In this document: one piece after another, positions 24,001-52,747 of the stretch
How the letters are laid out: each line of letters starts with the position of its first letter
Numbering within the stretch: position 1 is the stretch's first letter
NCBI GenBank assembly: GCA_022829145.1
Contig: CM040758.1
Location: 25,858,575 to 25,922,574 of the forward strand
Source: Albula goreensis
Lineage: Eukaryota > Chordata > Actinopteri > Albuliformes > Albulidae
DNA: 64,000 bases
Direction of reading: 5' to 3'
Notes under the pieces: generated by a model
Told to the model about the DNA's origin: nothing
Seen by the model: the letters and a program-made list of their open reading frames with translations, nothing else
The model's database searches: none
Translations under genes and position numbers: made by a program

Positions 24001-26107
24001 CTCTGGAGGACCTGTACAACGGGGCCACCAGGAAGCTAGCGGTGCAGAAGAACGCGATCTGTGAGCGGTGTGAAGGTGAGGAGGGTCCAGGCCGGGATGG
24101 GGGGGTGGTGGTGGGAGGGCACCATTTGGGAGAGAGTACTTACCAGTGTGTGTTTCTGTTTCTGCGTCTGCGTCTGTGTCCAGGCCGGGGCGGCAGGAAG
24201 GGAGCAGTGGAGCCGTGTCCGAATTGCCGAGGCGCCGGGGTGCAGGTGCAGATGCACCGGATCGGCCTGGGTCTGGTGCAGCAGGTCTCCACCATCTGCG
24301 GTGCCTGCCAGGGCCAGGGCCAGCGCATCAGCCCAAGGGACAAGTGCAAGGCATGCGGCGGCCGCAAGATCACCCGCCAGAAGAAGATCCTGGAGGTCCA
24401 CATCGACAAAGGTGAGGCGGCGGCCATGTCCATCTCTCAGCCACCTGGCACCTGTGCTATACCTGTACACCGTCCATGGACTTAGGGGAGACCCCAGCAG
24501 AATTCACTATGTAGAGTACAATCGAGGCCCTTACTGGTTATAGTGTATTGTTGCGTCTGAAGACATTAGCGGGTTTTATTCTACACTGTGTATGGATTTC
24601 ACAGGCAGTAATATTATGCTGTCTGTTGAGACTCCAGAAGGTCGTATTCTGGAAATGTGTGGAAATAGCAGCAGGTTATATACAATATTGTGTGAATATT
24701 ATTGCAGATAATGTGTGTGTATGGAATTCTCAAAAGGTTATGTTCTACAGTGTAGGTGGAGACACTGGGGTTAGATTCTATTGAGTATGGAGATCATGGC
24801 CAAATGTTTGAAAGGAGACCTGAGGAAAAGCAGAAATTCTATTACCGTTTCATTATGCACTCACCTATCCCTGCAGTTCATATTCTGTAGACCTTGTAGG
24901 GACCTCAGCAGTAGTTTATTTTTGGAGGTGCTGATATCCCACAATACACTGCCCCCATTCTTAATCGGGTGTTTACAGAGGTCACTGACCAGGACAGGAA
25001 GTTCGCAAAGAGTAATGACCACACATATTAAAAGCTGTTCGCTCTATGTTTGTGTAGAGACACACAGGGGGACTTGTAGAACTGTAAGGAAGATGAAAGT
25101 TGTAACATGTTGACACACTGGACCGACCTTTGACACTGTCGACGCCGTTAGCGGCCAGACCCCAGCACCTCCCCCACCAGCTGCTGGTGGGAACAGCTGT
25201 GCATGCCCAGGTAAAGGTTTTAGGAAGCCATTTTGACTCCGTGCTAGGGAAGCGTACACTCATGCCTGACCGAAAGTACTTTTTTTCCCCTCTCTTTCTC
25301 CCTCTTCCTCCTGAGTTTTTGTGCAGCAGACTGGGACAGGGATGGCTGGTAGTTTGCAGGTGAATAAGCAGCCTGGTTCTATGTCATGATTTAAGGCAGG
25401 GATACTTGAACAGGGATAAGACAAACATAAGATGGATGTTTTGTGGCTTGGCAGTAAAACTTCCTGTCAGTAGCACACATAAAATCTTGCCTTTGAGGGT
25501 CAGTCTCCAATTGGCTCAATAGGTAGTAAAAAAAAAAATATATATATGTATATGACCATTCTGAGTGAGACTGAGATTTGGGGCAAAAAAACAGAGGCGT
25601 GACCAACAATCACATGCTACATTGGTAACAACCAGTTGAACAACACAGGTGGTGATTGGTGGACATCTGGCTATGCTTTTGGGCATTCTGTGAACATACA
25701 ACATGCACCAATCGCGATCTGACCATTGTTACCAGTGTACTCTGATTGGTGTAGCTACTCTCCAGTTTCCATAGGTGGTCTTATCTGTATTTTAGTATCC
25801 CTGACTCAGAAGTGGAAATGGAGATGGTGTTTTATATATTATATAAACTCTACTGATTCTCCTCCCCTCCTCCTTATCCCACTCTTTCCTGTGATTGCGG
25901 TCTAGCCAAGCTTCCTATGAACCGTGTTCAGAGTTGGCATAGCAAGCCTGCGTCACGAGACACGCAGGTGTTTGTTTGCCTGTACCTTATCTGGCAGTAA
26001 AATCTCCAGGCCTGGCGCAAAGTCATGAGTGACTATAGCTGCTTATTATTGACCTTGACACGTTGAGACTCGTGCTGCTGCTTATTCACTGAGAAACAAA
26101 TTTTAAT

Positions 26108-26186
<79 letters not shown>

Positions 26187-29178
26187 AATACCCATTGTCT
26201 GAGTAAAGAAGATTAGCCATTGAGTGAGTGTAGCATTCACAATGTCACGCTGAATTCAACGTTGATTAACCATCCAAAACATCCAAATCAAAGTCCTGGG
26301 GAGCACCATTAAAACGATAGCATGTAGCGACTGAGGTATTGTTGCAGTTAGTGTCGAGTTACAATTGGCTGTCGATCGATGAGTTGTTTCAACCAATCGG
26401 AGAGATGTTGCTCTTTACAAGAAAACACAGCGATTGGTTCAAATCATTGCATTGCCGGGTAACATGAAAGCGTAAGCTTTTTGAGGTCATGAAGTCCATC
26501 CTGTCATTATTATAGACAAAACCTTCCAACTTGTGATGCCCGAAATGGAGTTTAATGAACCGCATGAGGGTGGAGCTACATTCAGCTGTAGATCATTTAA
26601 TTGTTTCAACCAATTGAAAGTGTTGGCACACCACAGCTAGTGCAGTCATTGGTCAGAGTCATGGTAGCTCCTCCCATTTTTTTGTTCCCCCCCCCCCACT
26701 ACACTACGTCCCTGAAGAAACGTTGAATTCACTGTGGCACAAGCGTAGCCGAAAACGTTAAGCACACGGCGCGGCTGCAGACCCGATCGCTCCTGTCGTC
26801 CAATCTTACGGCACGGAGAGGAACATGGCCTGCTACAGCATCGCGGGAGTGGTGGCTCTCAGGGCGAGACGAGTTCCGTCCTGCTGATATTCCACTCCCG
26901 ATACGTGGGAGGGAGAAACACAGCGCTCCGCAGCCCGCTTCACGTTACAGCCCTCGGCCCACAAGACGCTTTTCAAATCACTTGGGAACATGTACAGTCA
27001 TGCGCCACACAACGTCCGATCAGGCAGCATCCGACCACATGCACATGTCTTTGGTCCCATTAGGTTATAATAGAGTTCAGAAATCCCGATCTGAGAACAT
27101 GACATAATGAACGTAACCTATTTAACCCATATATTACCTTGCCAGATACATTAGCAGAAATACAGTACTGTATGTGTACAGTATCTTGGCTATTTAATCA
27201 ATACAGGTACGCTACAGTATCCCATATAGCTTTGATAAAATGGTGTTAGCACAACGTCCAAATCACATAACGTCCTGTTTCACAGAACGTATCGTGGACG
27301 TTAAGCAACGCATGACTGTATTTTTATTTCTCTTCGAAACCCTTGGCTCTCAGAATTTGCTGCTGTAAGTCTTCCCAAGATTCAGTGCATCAGGTTTCAT
27401 GTGCGAAATTGAAATTCCCCCTCAACTGACTCGTGGCACGTTGTTGTGGAAACAGGCCCCTGTTTAATTTCATTATCAGAGTAATTTCATTTTATTGCTT
27501 TGTTACTTCTCAGTCTCTACTTGATAAAGGTCAGAGAAGGGAAATTCTAATAAAATCTTTTTAAAAATTAAAATGGAACAAAAAAAGTCCCGAGAACTGT
27601 GGGGTGAAATGAAAGATATCTGTGTTACAGTAATCTGGCCCTTGACGTATAAAAATATGCTGATATATGTCAATAGACACAAATCAAACTGAATGGAAAA
27701 CGCATATGTTTGCCTTATTACATACATTTATTTTTTGAGATTGTTTATTAGCCTGACTTTACACTGGGAAAATATGGATATGATGATATTACATTAATAT
27801 TACAATATAATTTAAAAGAACTTAGAAGTAAACAATAGTACTGACATACCATAACTGCTCAACTATTTCTTGACTTTTCTGCCCAGGCAGTTTTGATCTG
27901 AATTGTGCCTACTTCAGTTGGGAGAGTTACTGTAGGGTTAGAGCTCTTTTACTTTCACTGTAGTTTTCACTTTACGGTAAACAGAGAGTCTTGTGGGTAA
28001 ACCACAGTGCCCTCGCTCATTTGACTTGTTTGTTCAATTACTCGGTTGTAGCAGCCTTGGTTGGTCTTAGTGTTTCCCAGAAATGGCATGTGCCTGAAGT
28101 CAACAGTAACCATCTGTTGTGGTGTTCGTTGTTCTGCCCTTTAGCTGTGTGTGTGTCTGTGTGTCTATGTGGGTGTGTGTTTGTCTGTGTGTAAGTGTGT
28201 GAGTGATTGAAGTTTCCTGAACCCCCTTATGGTGGGTGGTTCCATCAAGCTGTCAGTCACTTGTTTTAACCAATCAAAAGCAAGTTCTTCTCTACACCAG
28301 TAACACGCTGATTGGCTCAAATCAGTGAGTGGCTAATGACTAAACGTCTCTTATCACCAATGCGAAGAGGCCCTTTAGAGCAGAGCAGGTGCAACACCAT
28401 TAACCCCATCACAGCCAAACTCAGTACCCTTCCTCCAAAAAAGGGAAGGGATGTCTTTATCTCTGTTCATGTTTCTTGTAGGTTTGGGGAAAGGCTGGCA
28501 CCAGGTTATCAGTCATTGGAAAGCATGAAGGTCAGTAAACTAACCCTTTTTTTTTTTTTTGCCCATCGTTAGGTATGAAGGACGGGCAGAAGATCGTGTT
28601 CCACGGAGAGGGTGACCAGGAGCCGGGCCTTGAGCCGGGTGACATCATCATCGTTCTGGACCAGAAAGTGCACCCAGTTTACACAAGGTAAAAAAACATC
28701 ACTGTGTCAGAGTCACACCCTCTCTGATATTCATTATCACTACTGATGAGTAATGTTGAATAATGATTGTTATTATTATGAGACCAAAGTCAGAGCCAAA
28801 GTTATACTCTATGTACGAGACGCTAAGGTAGAGTGACGGCAGTAAAATGACCTACCGCTGGGGGCACTGTAGCAGCAGGGGAGCTGTGTGGCTGTTATTA
28901 ACAAAACCTGTTATTTCTCTCTCTCTCTCCTCTCTAGACAAGGGGAGAACCTGATCATGAACATGGAACTGCAGTTGGTGGAGGCTCTGTGTGGCTTTCA
29001 GAAGCCAATCAAGACCTTGGACAACAGGACTCTGCTTATTACCTCTCATCCAGGTAAGGCGATTCCCATGGCAACCACACCTGGGTCATACTGGTCTGAA
29101 ATATTTTACTTCTTAACATGTATATGGACAACTTTGCTCTTCCTACAGTAATCCATTATCAGTTGTGTGGATACCTCA

Positions 29179-29235
<57 letters not shown>

Positions 29236-30330
29236 AAAAGGTGGTGATGGAGAAAGGAATTTCCTGCATCCCCTTATGGTGGGTGGCTCCTCTGAGCTGT
29301 CAATCACTTGTTTTGACCAATCAAAAGCAGCTCTTCTCTCCATAGTGGGACACAATGATTGGTTCAGATGGGTGTTTTTAATGCCCTTGCAGGAGAGCTG
29401 ATCAGACCAGGGGATAAGAAATGTGTCTTTAACGAGGGCATGCCAATGCACCGCAGGCCGTTTGAGAAGGGCCGGCTCATCGTCCTCTTCTCGGTGAGCA
29501 AGACGCCATGGAGACCGTGCTCTCTGGGTTTTTACTTCCTGGTTTTGGTAGCGGTGGCTAATCGCCTTGGAGACCAACGCTTTCCGTGTTAAACAGGAGA
29601 GGGGCAGAGCAAATGAAAAGCATGATGGAAACATAAATTGACATCTCTGCTAGGCCTGGTAAAACTAGGGCAAGTCAGAATGACAAACTCATCAAATTTT
29701 CAGGATGTGATGAAGTTCACCAAACAAATAACATTTACTCAGTGATGCTTGCAGAGACTGTTTGGCTAGCCAACTAGAAATTTTGGCCTGTTCATATCTA
29801 GCAAAGAAAAAAAACAAAACAAAAAAACACCAGCAAATACCCGAGCTGGACAACAATTTTGTCAGATGATGTGAACAAATAGGATAACCCAGATGATGTC
29901 AGTTTCTGTATGAAGTGTAGATTAGGCCTATTGCTTCCTCTGTCTCCTTTTTCTGAGCCTGAATAGGTTCAGTGTCTTCAGCTTTCAAGTGTCATATCAG
30001 GAACTAGTCTAGTTGTCCTTCTCTGTACTCTGTACTGAACATAAACAGCCTTTCGTGCAGTTTTGAGGCTAACTGTCCTTCCCTGTCCGGCAGGTGGTCT
30101 TTCCACAGGAGAACTTTCTGCCCCCGGAGAGGATGCATGAGCTGGAACGCTACCTCCCCAACAGAGAGGCGTCGGACGACCCCGACAGCATGGAGGACGA
30201 CCTCTACATCTACGCCGAGCTGGAGGAGTACGACCCCGCCCGCCATCGCCAGAGCCGTCACCACTTCCACAGCATGGATGACGACGAAGACTTCCACACG
30301 GGCGGCGGCGTCCAGTGCCACACCTCTTAG
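21034..30330 (+). CDS. dnaja1: DnaJ (HSP40) homolog subfamily A member 1
   Basis: Eight coding exons: 21034-21165, 23305-23488, 23971-24075, 24184-24411, 28573-28687, 28938-29053, 29393-29493 and 30094-30330. They join in phase to 405 aa, a little longer than the 397-residue human protein. Order: J domain ([16 protein letters not shown] at residues 34-36), Gly/Phe-rich linker ([20 protein letters not shown]), four zinc-binding CxxCxGxG-type motifs ([32 protein letters not shown]), two beta-sandwich substrate domains ([27 protein letters not shown]), then an acidic tail ending CHTS, a CaaX box for farnesylation. It is the type I co-chaperone that stimulates the Hsc70 ATPase in protein folding and mitochondrial import. 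It is head-to-head with aptx and tail-to-tail with smu1, as in human. A heat-shock element lies upstream. All donors are GT. The first coding intron (2.1 kb) and the intron before 28573 (4.2 kb) are the longest. Confidence 0.97.
21166..23304. other. dnaja1 intron after the J-domain exon
   Basis: No gene. Contains short AAT/GAA runs (21277-21310) and GT-rich stretches (22206-22230, 22294-22310). Confidence 0.7.
24412..26108. other. dnaja1 long intron, first part
   Basis: Between about 24490 and 24790 there are degenerate, roughly 70-bp spaced similar segments, probably an eroded minisatellite. No coding sequence. Confidence 0.4.
26109..26185. repeat. (GT)n microsatellite
   Basis: About 38 uninterrupted GT units in a dnaja1 intron. 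Confidence 0.97.
26350..26690. repeat. Two diverged copies of an intronic CCAAT-containing repeat
   Basis: Segments at about 26360-26450 and 26565-26680 share the order: GTTTCAACCAAT, a spacer of about 30, then ATTGGTTC/ATTGGTCA. They resemble the better-preserved copies at 28.2 and 29.3 kb. Confidence 0.5.
26993..27320. mobile_element. Tigger/pogo-like MITE
   Basis: 328 bp bounded by TACAGTCATGCG and CGCATGACTGTA, that is, terminal inverted repeats starting CAGTCATGCG flanked by a TA duplication, as in Tc1/mariner (pogo/Tigger) elements. Further internal complementarity is present (CAACGTCC near the left, GGACGTTAAG near the right). No transposase frame, so it is a non-autonomous copy. Confidence 0.7.
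28215..28335. repeat. Dispersed intronic repeat, copy in dnaja1 intron before exon 28573
   Basis: Begins CCCCTTATGGTGGGTGG and continues through TGTCAGTCACTTGTTTTAAC, CCAATCAAAAGCA and GATTGGCTCAAAT. A close copy lies at 29268-29380. Confidence 0.7.
29183..29235. repeat. (GT)n followed by (GA)n microsatellite
   Basis: A compound dinucleotide tract in a dnaja1 intron. Confidence 0.9.
29268..29380. repeat. Dispersed intronic repeat, second copy
   Basis: CCCCTTATGGTGGGTGG, then TCAATCACTTGTTTTGACC, CCAATCAAAAGCA and GATTGGTTCAGAT, in the same order as the copy at 28215-28335. It ends just before exon 29393. Confidence 0.7.
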
Positions 30331-32189
30331 AGTCCTCCCAATCCCGACCCCCTGACATCCCGCTGGCTCCTCCCCCCTTTGCCCCCCAACTCTCTCCAGA
30401 AACGAATTTCCAGATTTCTCTTTCTTACAGTTTACTTTTTGTTCATTTCAAAATGCCGATGGCGGCCTGCGTGAATGAAGACCCTCTGCAGAGCTGCAAA
30501 GACTGCAAGGAAGTGGTTCTGAAATGGAGGAAATCGGGCCATTGGTGGGATGGGGGTGGGGGGTCTGGGGGGGAGCAACTGGAACAAGGTCCCACCTATC
30601 ATCAGATTTATGTATCGTTTTCTGGTTGTTTTCCTGGGTGCCTGCTGCCCAAAACCTCACCAACCCCAGCCCTGCCTTGAGTTGTGTTAATACCAGGCTG
30701 TTGAAGAGGGGCGTGTCAAAGAAAGAAGTTGTTTTAAAAATGTAAAAAAAATGAATTAAATGGTGACCCAGTGTGGACCTGAGGGATTGAATCACCCTGA
30801 GTGAGACGCATAAAATCACTATCATGGGGAAGAATCACCGGAAAGAAATGCAACACAAAGCCGTAACGAAAAAACACAAGGACGACGTAGGTTTTGGGAG
30901 TGGGCAAGGGAGCATCACCCACCCCACCCCACCCCCACCCCCCGCCATCGTTAAAACAAGCAAAAGCTCATTTTATCATGACATTTCCGCAGCGACTTCT
31001 GACCCGTGACATTGCAGTTCCTTCTAACACACTGACTTGCGGTTTGTGTCGCGCCGCTTTCACAACTGATCGAAGCTGTGCAGGTGAAGCACCTTTGTCA
31101 AGGGCAGAATGGCCGAGTCCCGCTGAGGTACTGAACCTGCAAGCCCAGTTCCCCACCTGTTACCGTTGCGTGTTTAACACTGCTGTTCCCATTGCCACCA
31201 ACACTGTGAATGAAGAAGACTGAGCACTGCAGTGACTCTCTCTGAGCCAAGTGTGAGGCAGATTTCCATATTCAAGAAGCTGTGAGCCAAGTACATGGGG
31301 ATAGGCAGTAATTCAGTCACATGCATTTTAAAGGGTCATTATATGTAGGTATTTCATATCTTATATGGGTTTCTTACTCCATTATTTAACATTCATAAAT
31401 GGTGTACACCTCTGTGTGTCTTGCAACGTGACCTTTGTCTCCGCAATTTTTAATTTTATTTATGGATGGCCACAAAAACCATAGAAAAAAAAAAAAAAGT
31501 GAGAGATTCATACAACCTTTATGTTATGAAAGGCATACATATAAATTAGTATTTAAAAGAGTAATGTATCTGAAATATTACACATCCTAGCATTGGGGTT
31601 AGGTCCATTTCTGTGAAGTCAGTTTGGAAATGTAACCAACATTTAATTTATGAAAATAATCCTTTTAACTCATAACTGACATGTTTGGCCTTACTCCCCC
31701 CCCCAAACCTCATTCTTAAAATATCAGAACACAGTTTCAGGAGAAAAAAAATTGATTCCAGGAGCCTAAAGGATTTCTTGAGTGAAATTGTGTTACATAT
31801 GGTTATACTCCTGAATGGAACGCTGATGTTGTGCATTGATTTTCATTTAATTCCCAGAGGTGAAATGCTGATTGTAAGTGGTGTTTGAATCGACTGGTGG
31901 CACTGAGTTACTGAAGCCGCAGCCTCCCATCCATCCCATTCGTTATAGGTTTATTTAATTTTTTTTCTTTGGGGGGGGCGAGATTTTTTTTAATCCCGTT
32001 ATTTTTGTAACCAGTCTGCCTGGTGTCCATATTATATTATCACTGGTGCCAAATTATTGTGCCATTTTTCCCCAGTAAGCAGAATTCACCATGTGCTGCT
32101 CTTAAAGACTGCAGAGGTTTCAGGTGGCTTGAGGAACTGCCACACGTGCTGTTTAAATGTTGCTGTGTAGAATTTAGGGTTGTAATAAA
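30331..32189 (+). other. dnaja1: Probable dnaja1 3' UTR
   Basis: Sequence after the stop codon with no convincing open frame. A canonical AATAAA at 32184-32189 is a reasonable end. Weaker upstream AT-rich signals exist (near 30750), so the true length is uncertain. Confidence 0.4.
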
Positions 32190-34347
32190 CATAAATCAGA
32201 CATTTCCTTCTCCCTAACCAAGTCATCTATTTGAAATGGACTTTTTTTTTTTTTAATCCCCACAATTTTTCTTTTTTTCGTTAGGGACATTTCTACCCGC
32301 ACGAAGCCTTAATACTCTTATCTATCTCCGGATCTCCTCTCCGTCGCCTTCATTTCACTCTCGCTCGGGAACTTGTTCTGCCTTCGCTGGGGTCTCCAAA
32401 CACAGGAGCTTCACGCGACCAACTGGACGCAACCCCCCGCGGGGCTTAACCCTTAGCTGACGCTAGTTTTTAACCGTCAAGACTTTTTTTGTCTCGGAAA
32501 ACTTTTTTGTCTTGGGGGGGAAAAAGCATCTCAAGACTTGAACTTTTTGTCTTTAGGTGATTTAATTTAGGGCTTTTTGTGAGCAAGGAGAGTCGGTTGA
32601 TGAAATTCTCTCATCTTTGTGATGTACAGGAAGTTGATCGTCTTGGGTCAGTTGTGACCACTGACCAGCTATTTCCTTGTTTGTATTTGTATAATATTTA
32701 TAATTAAATATGAGCACTGTCAGTGATTCCTTACATATTTGTCTGTGTGTCTGTTTTTTGAAAGGAGTTCAGGAGAGTGTCTTAAAAGAAAGCAAGAAAA
32801 ACCGGACATACATGAACAAATTGATATGTGCAGCAGGGTTTTGTCGTCATTACCTTTGTAAGTTCTGTCAAATTCAAAACAACATTTTCATTTTATCCAT
32901 TTCAGTTCATTCCCTGAAATGACAAAATCCGCATTGGCATCAACACCAATTCTGTCAAGCAGTAGTCACCCTTTAAATAGGACATTTTTGTTGTGGTTTT
33001 ACAGTTTATTGAACTATAATTTGGATGGAAACCACAGTGAGAGGGGGTACAGCATACCTTGCTAACTTGAATATTAGTTGTGTTTTTGTTGAATGTATAT
33101 GTAGGCTGTATATTTTATGTTGTGATCTTAGTTTTGGACCTCTTGGCTTTTATAATATATTTATTATAAATATATTTTTATAATGCGTTGAGAGACGGGG
33201 ACTATAGAGTGTGGCTCGGGCCGTATATTTCTGTCCGAGCCCGACGTAGTTAATGTAAGCGGTTGATTTGTAGTTAACACCCGATTTTTTCCAAACCCAC
33301 GAACTGAAATGGCTCAGAGTGCAGAACCGGGGTGCACCTCTTGGTGGCACTGTATACACATACAATGGTCCATGTTTGCACGTTCCCTTGAATGGGTTTG
33401 TAGAAATACGAGTTGTCAGCACACATTTGTTAGTGTCCACACGCACCATCAAAAAAGCTATTGACATTCAAAACTGTAAGGCATACATACAAAACAGATC
33501 ACCCCATCGTAAAATCTGGCAAGAAGAAACGGGGGGGCACATTAAAAGTCATGGGTGATGGTATTAAACCACATCTTCAGTAACAGACTACTTTAGAACC
33601 AGGAATTGTTTTTTATTTTGTTTTTGGTTGAAACAAGTCAGTGATTGACAGCTAGTTTTACTTCCACCCAGTTTTTTTCTGCCATGATTGTACTGCCGCC
33701 CCTTAACTTCTCCCATCACAACAGAACTCAACATACTGCATTCACTGTGTTACACAAACACCATTAAGTCTTCCACAACTTTTCCTGACAAATCCAAACA
33801 AAGTTAAGATTTCAGTTCATTCCTGATGAACTGAAATATATTTCATCCAATCCTAAAGAAACCCATGCAATTAATTCAAAATAAAACATTAAAAGCTGAG
33901 TCCAGTCAGATTGCTCTTTAATTGTATGGGGACATAGATGTCACATACACTGTGCACGCAAAGACTTACCATACTAAAACAGCTGGCATGCATAGTGAAC
34001 CTTCTTGACGTGAGTGAAATAAATATCTTACACAAGAAAATACATCATACCCAAATCATGTGTGTGCTAGAGCATTAAGTCATGCTGCTTTTTATAGTTG
34101 GAAGCCAGCACCACATAAGACAGTGGAATACATTTCCGTTTGGTTGGTACGAATGAACGTGCTTGCGCACACACACAGACACACACACACACACACTCAA
34201 ACAAAAGAGCATGTAACAGCCAGCCCACAATACAGGAACATCGGCTTTCACAGTCCTTGTCATGAAATTCACTGCTCATGCATTTTACGACGACATACAC
34301 CAAGGGACAAAACAATCTCTGACCAGATCTTATGTTAAAAAACAATG

Positions 34348-34378
<31 letters not shown>

Positions 34379-34554
34379 CACACCCATCCAAGGGCCATTC
34401 CCACTTACACCCAAAATTCAAAAGACATCCAGTATCTTTAAAAAGAAAAGTCAACATTGGCAATAACAACAACATAACTGTGCAATGACTTTTTTCAGCC
34501 AATGAAAAAGCAGTCTGTGCGCTGAGGGGAGTGTTTTGGGGGAGGGGGTGGGAT
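32190..34554. other. Tail-to-tail region between dnaja1 and smu1, including the probable smu1 3' UTR
   Basis: No gene seen. Minus-strand AATAAA signals (for example the complement of TTTATT at 33612-33617) could end smu1. A 27-base A run at 34352-34378 and a small (CA)n at 34168-34196 are present. Confidence 0.5.
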
Positions 34555-50679
<16,125 letters not shown>

Positions 50680-51493
50680 GATTTTCTGGATTCAAAAACC
50701 TTGCCTCGCTGATGCGCCACCAGCCTGTGGAAGTCACGTCGGAATCTGAGAGGCGAAACAGAAAACCTGCAAAGACGATTTGCTCCTCTGCCATGTGACA
50801 CGCTTAGGACCGCCCACTCCCACGTGACCTCAGTATTCCACAGACAGAGAGGTGATTCTGTACATCAGATCAGTCAGCGTTTCTTACCTTAACATGCTGC
50901 ACTGACCGACGTCGTGTAGTCATATCTGATACATTATTACAAAGAGAAGGCTCACACATTTAATGAAAACAAACTGACTGACTAAATGAATGAATGAATG
51001 AATGAAGATGAGTTTTTTTGGAGGTTCTAGTTTTTGGCTATTGTTTTCTAGACTGCTCTCATCGTCACATCATAGCATTCTGATATAATAATATGTATTA
51101 ACAGTTGGGCTCGGGTGCATATGTGTGTGGGGGGAGGTGTTTGGGGGTACGATTCAAAATTAGAAGTTATAATCCCCGAAAGTGGCATTATAATCAGATC
51201 ACAGACCTTATTTCAAAGTATCAAAGTAATCTTGGCCGATTACAATCAACAATCAACCTATCTATGTGTGTAATCTTATCAGAGATGGTATAGTGCTGTT
51301 AATATCTGATTTTATTGCCAGGGCTGTTGCTGTACTTGAGGCAATACTGGGGCACCGGACCCTTCACGTCACTGGTTATTAATCAATGCTATTGGCTGAA
51401 GTCTCCCGCCTTCAGTTTCCCATATAATTAATCTGAACTTTTTGAGCTTGAACCTTGAGCTGGAAGTCACAGCCAGTTTACAGTAGCCTCTAA
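50680..51493. promoter_or_regulatory. Head-to-head intergenic region between smu1 and pycard
   Basis: smu1 starts leftward at 50679 and pycard rightward at 51494. 50740-50830 is CG-containing and likely smu1 promoter. A weak TATA-like CATATAATTA lies 73 bases before the pycard ATG, and CAGTTTCCC at 51413-51421 (complement GGGAAACTG) is a partial interferon-response-like motif. Function of either is inferred only. Confidence 0.45.
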
Positions 51494-52703
51494 ATGGAGA
51501 AAACAGAGAGCGATTTAATTGTTGAAGTGTTGGATGATCTCTCGGAGGAGCAATTAGACAAATTTAAACACAAATTGAGTGAACTAAAGAAAATCGGTTA
51601 TGGTGTGATCGAGAAAAAGTCGAATGTGTTTGTCGCTTCAAAGATAATAAGTAAATTCACGAAGAAAGGCGCCATTCCGTGCACCGCCGACGTGTTAAGA
51701 GCCATCGGTGAAGCCGATAAAGCAGAAGAATTAGAAAAAGAATCGAATACCTGTAAGTAGCTGAAGGTATGTCAACTAAAAACATGGTTACATTTTTCTT
51801 TGTTGTCTTTTGTTTTAAGGAAGTATGCAACAGATTGAGATACTTTCGGTTTCCTTTTCCGTGAAAGGGCGCAACTTAACTTTTGTCTAACTTATATAAA
51901 CCCTTTATTTTACAATAAAGGTAATTTATAGAAATGTATAGGTAATGAAAGTAGTTGCTTAATTTTTATTCGACCGTTTGTCTGAAAAAGCACCGCATGA
52001 TGCAAACAGTGCAAACGATTGCCTCCTCCGTTTCAGGTCAGGGAGCCTCGAGCGCGACGGGACCGAACAGGGGAGCCAGTGCAGCCGGCATGGGGGACCC
52101 TGGAGAACGCGCGCCGAGCCCCAACTATGAGCTAGAGGACGGTCAGTGTGAAGGCTCCCTGAACGGGAAAACATCCCTGAAACTCTTACAATGTCAGACC
52201 ACTATCTAACTATTTTTTAAAAGATAATCGCACATCTCACATTGGCCGTAGGTCTGAACACGTCACCACACGCTATACAGTAACAGTAAAATTGAACTTA
52301 ATCTCAACAAATACTTTGGCAAAAAATCTCAGAGGGCGCATTCACCATTAACTTTAAATGTGAGAGTGATAATTATTATGTTTAACAGCTAACCTGCTCT
52401 TATGAATGCAGTCTACTTAAGCTTGAAATACAAAGGTGTCCGAATTTGGCAAACTTATATGATATCTGTTTATGTCTCTCAACAGGCCAACATTTCGTGG
52501 ACAAGCACCAAGTTGCCCTGATTGAAAGGGTCACACTGGTGGAACCCATTCTCGACCGCTTTTTGGAAGGGAATTTTATCAGTCGCGAGGCTTACAAGAA
52601 CATCCAAGTCTTACAAACATCAATTGCCCAAATGAGAAAGCTTCTACATGACGTTGTTTTCCCAGGAGGCAAGGTGTTCAAAACGAGCTCTGCAAGATTT
52701 TAG
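51494..52703 (+). CDS. pycard: ASC/PYCARD inflammasome adaptor (PYD-CARD), frameshifted near the end
   Basis: Three exons: 51494-51752 (PYD), 52037-52141 (linker) and 52486-52703 (CARD). All introns are GT-AG with phase 1 joins, giving 193 aa as read. The PYD (residues 1 to about 86; LIVEVLDDLSEEQLDKFKHK, CTADVLRAIGEADKAEELEK) nucleates filaments with NLR sensors. The linker is GASSATGPNRGASAAG and acidic residues. The CARD (FVDKHQVALIERVTLVEPIL, FISREAYKNIQVL) recruits caspase-1. The reading frame stops at TAG 52701-52703, but in the next frame it continues ELCKILENQQPYLMKELKEK to TAA 52745-52747, exactly where the last CARD helix belongs. One base is missing near the A run 52680-52683. Family length (about 200 aa) fits the unshifted reading. 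Whether the shift is real or a sequencing error cannot be told here. Confidence 0.93.
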
Positions 52704-52747
52704 AGAACCAGCAGCCATACCTCATGAAGGAACTGAAAGAGAAATAA

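Noticed and set aside
34352..34378. Poly(A) tail of a retrocopy
   Set aside because: A 27-base A run is present but the sequence before it is not a recognisable processed gene or LINE end.
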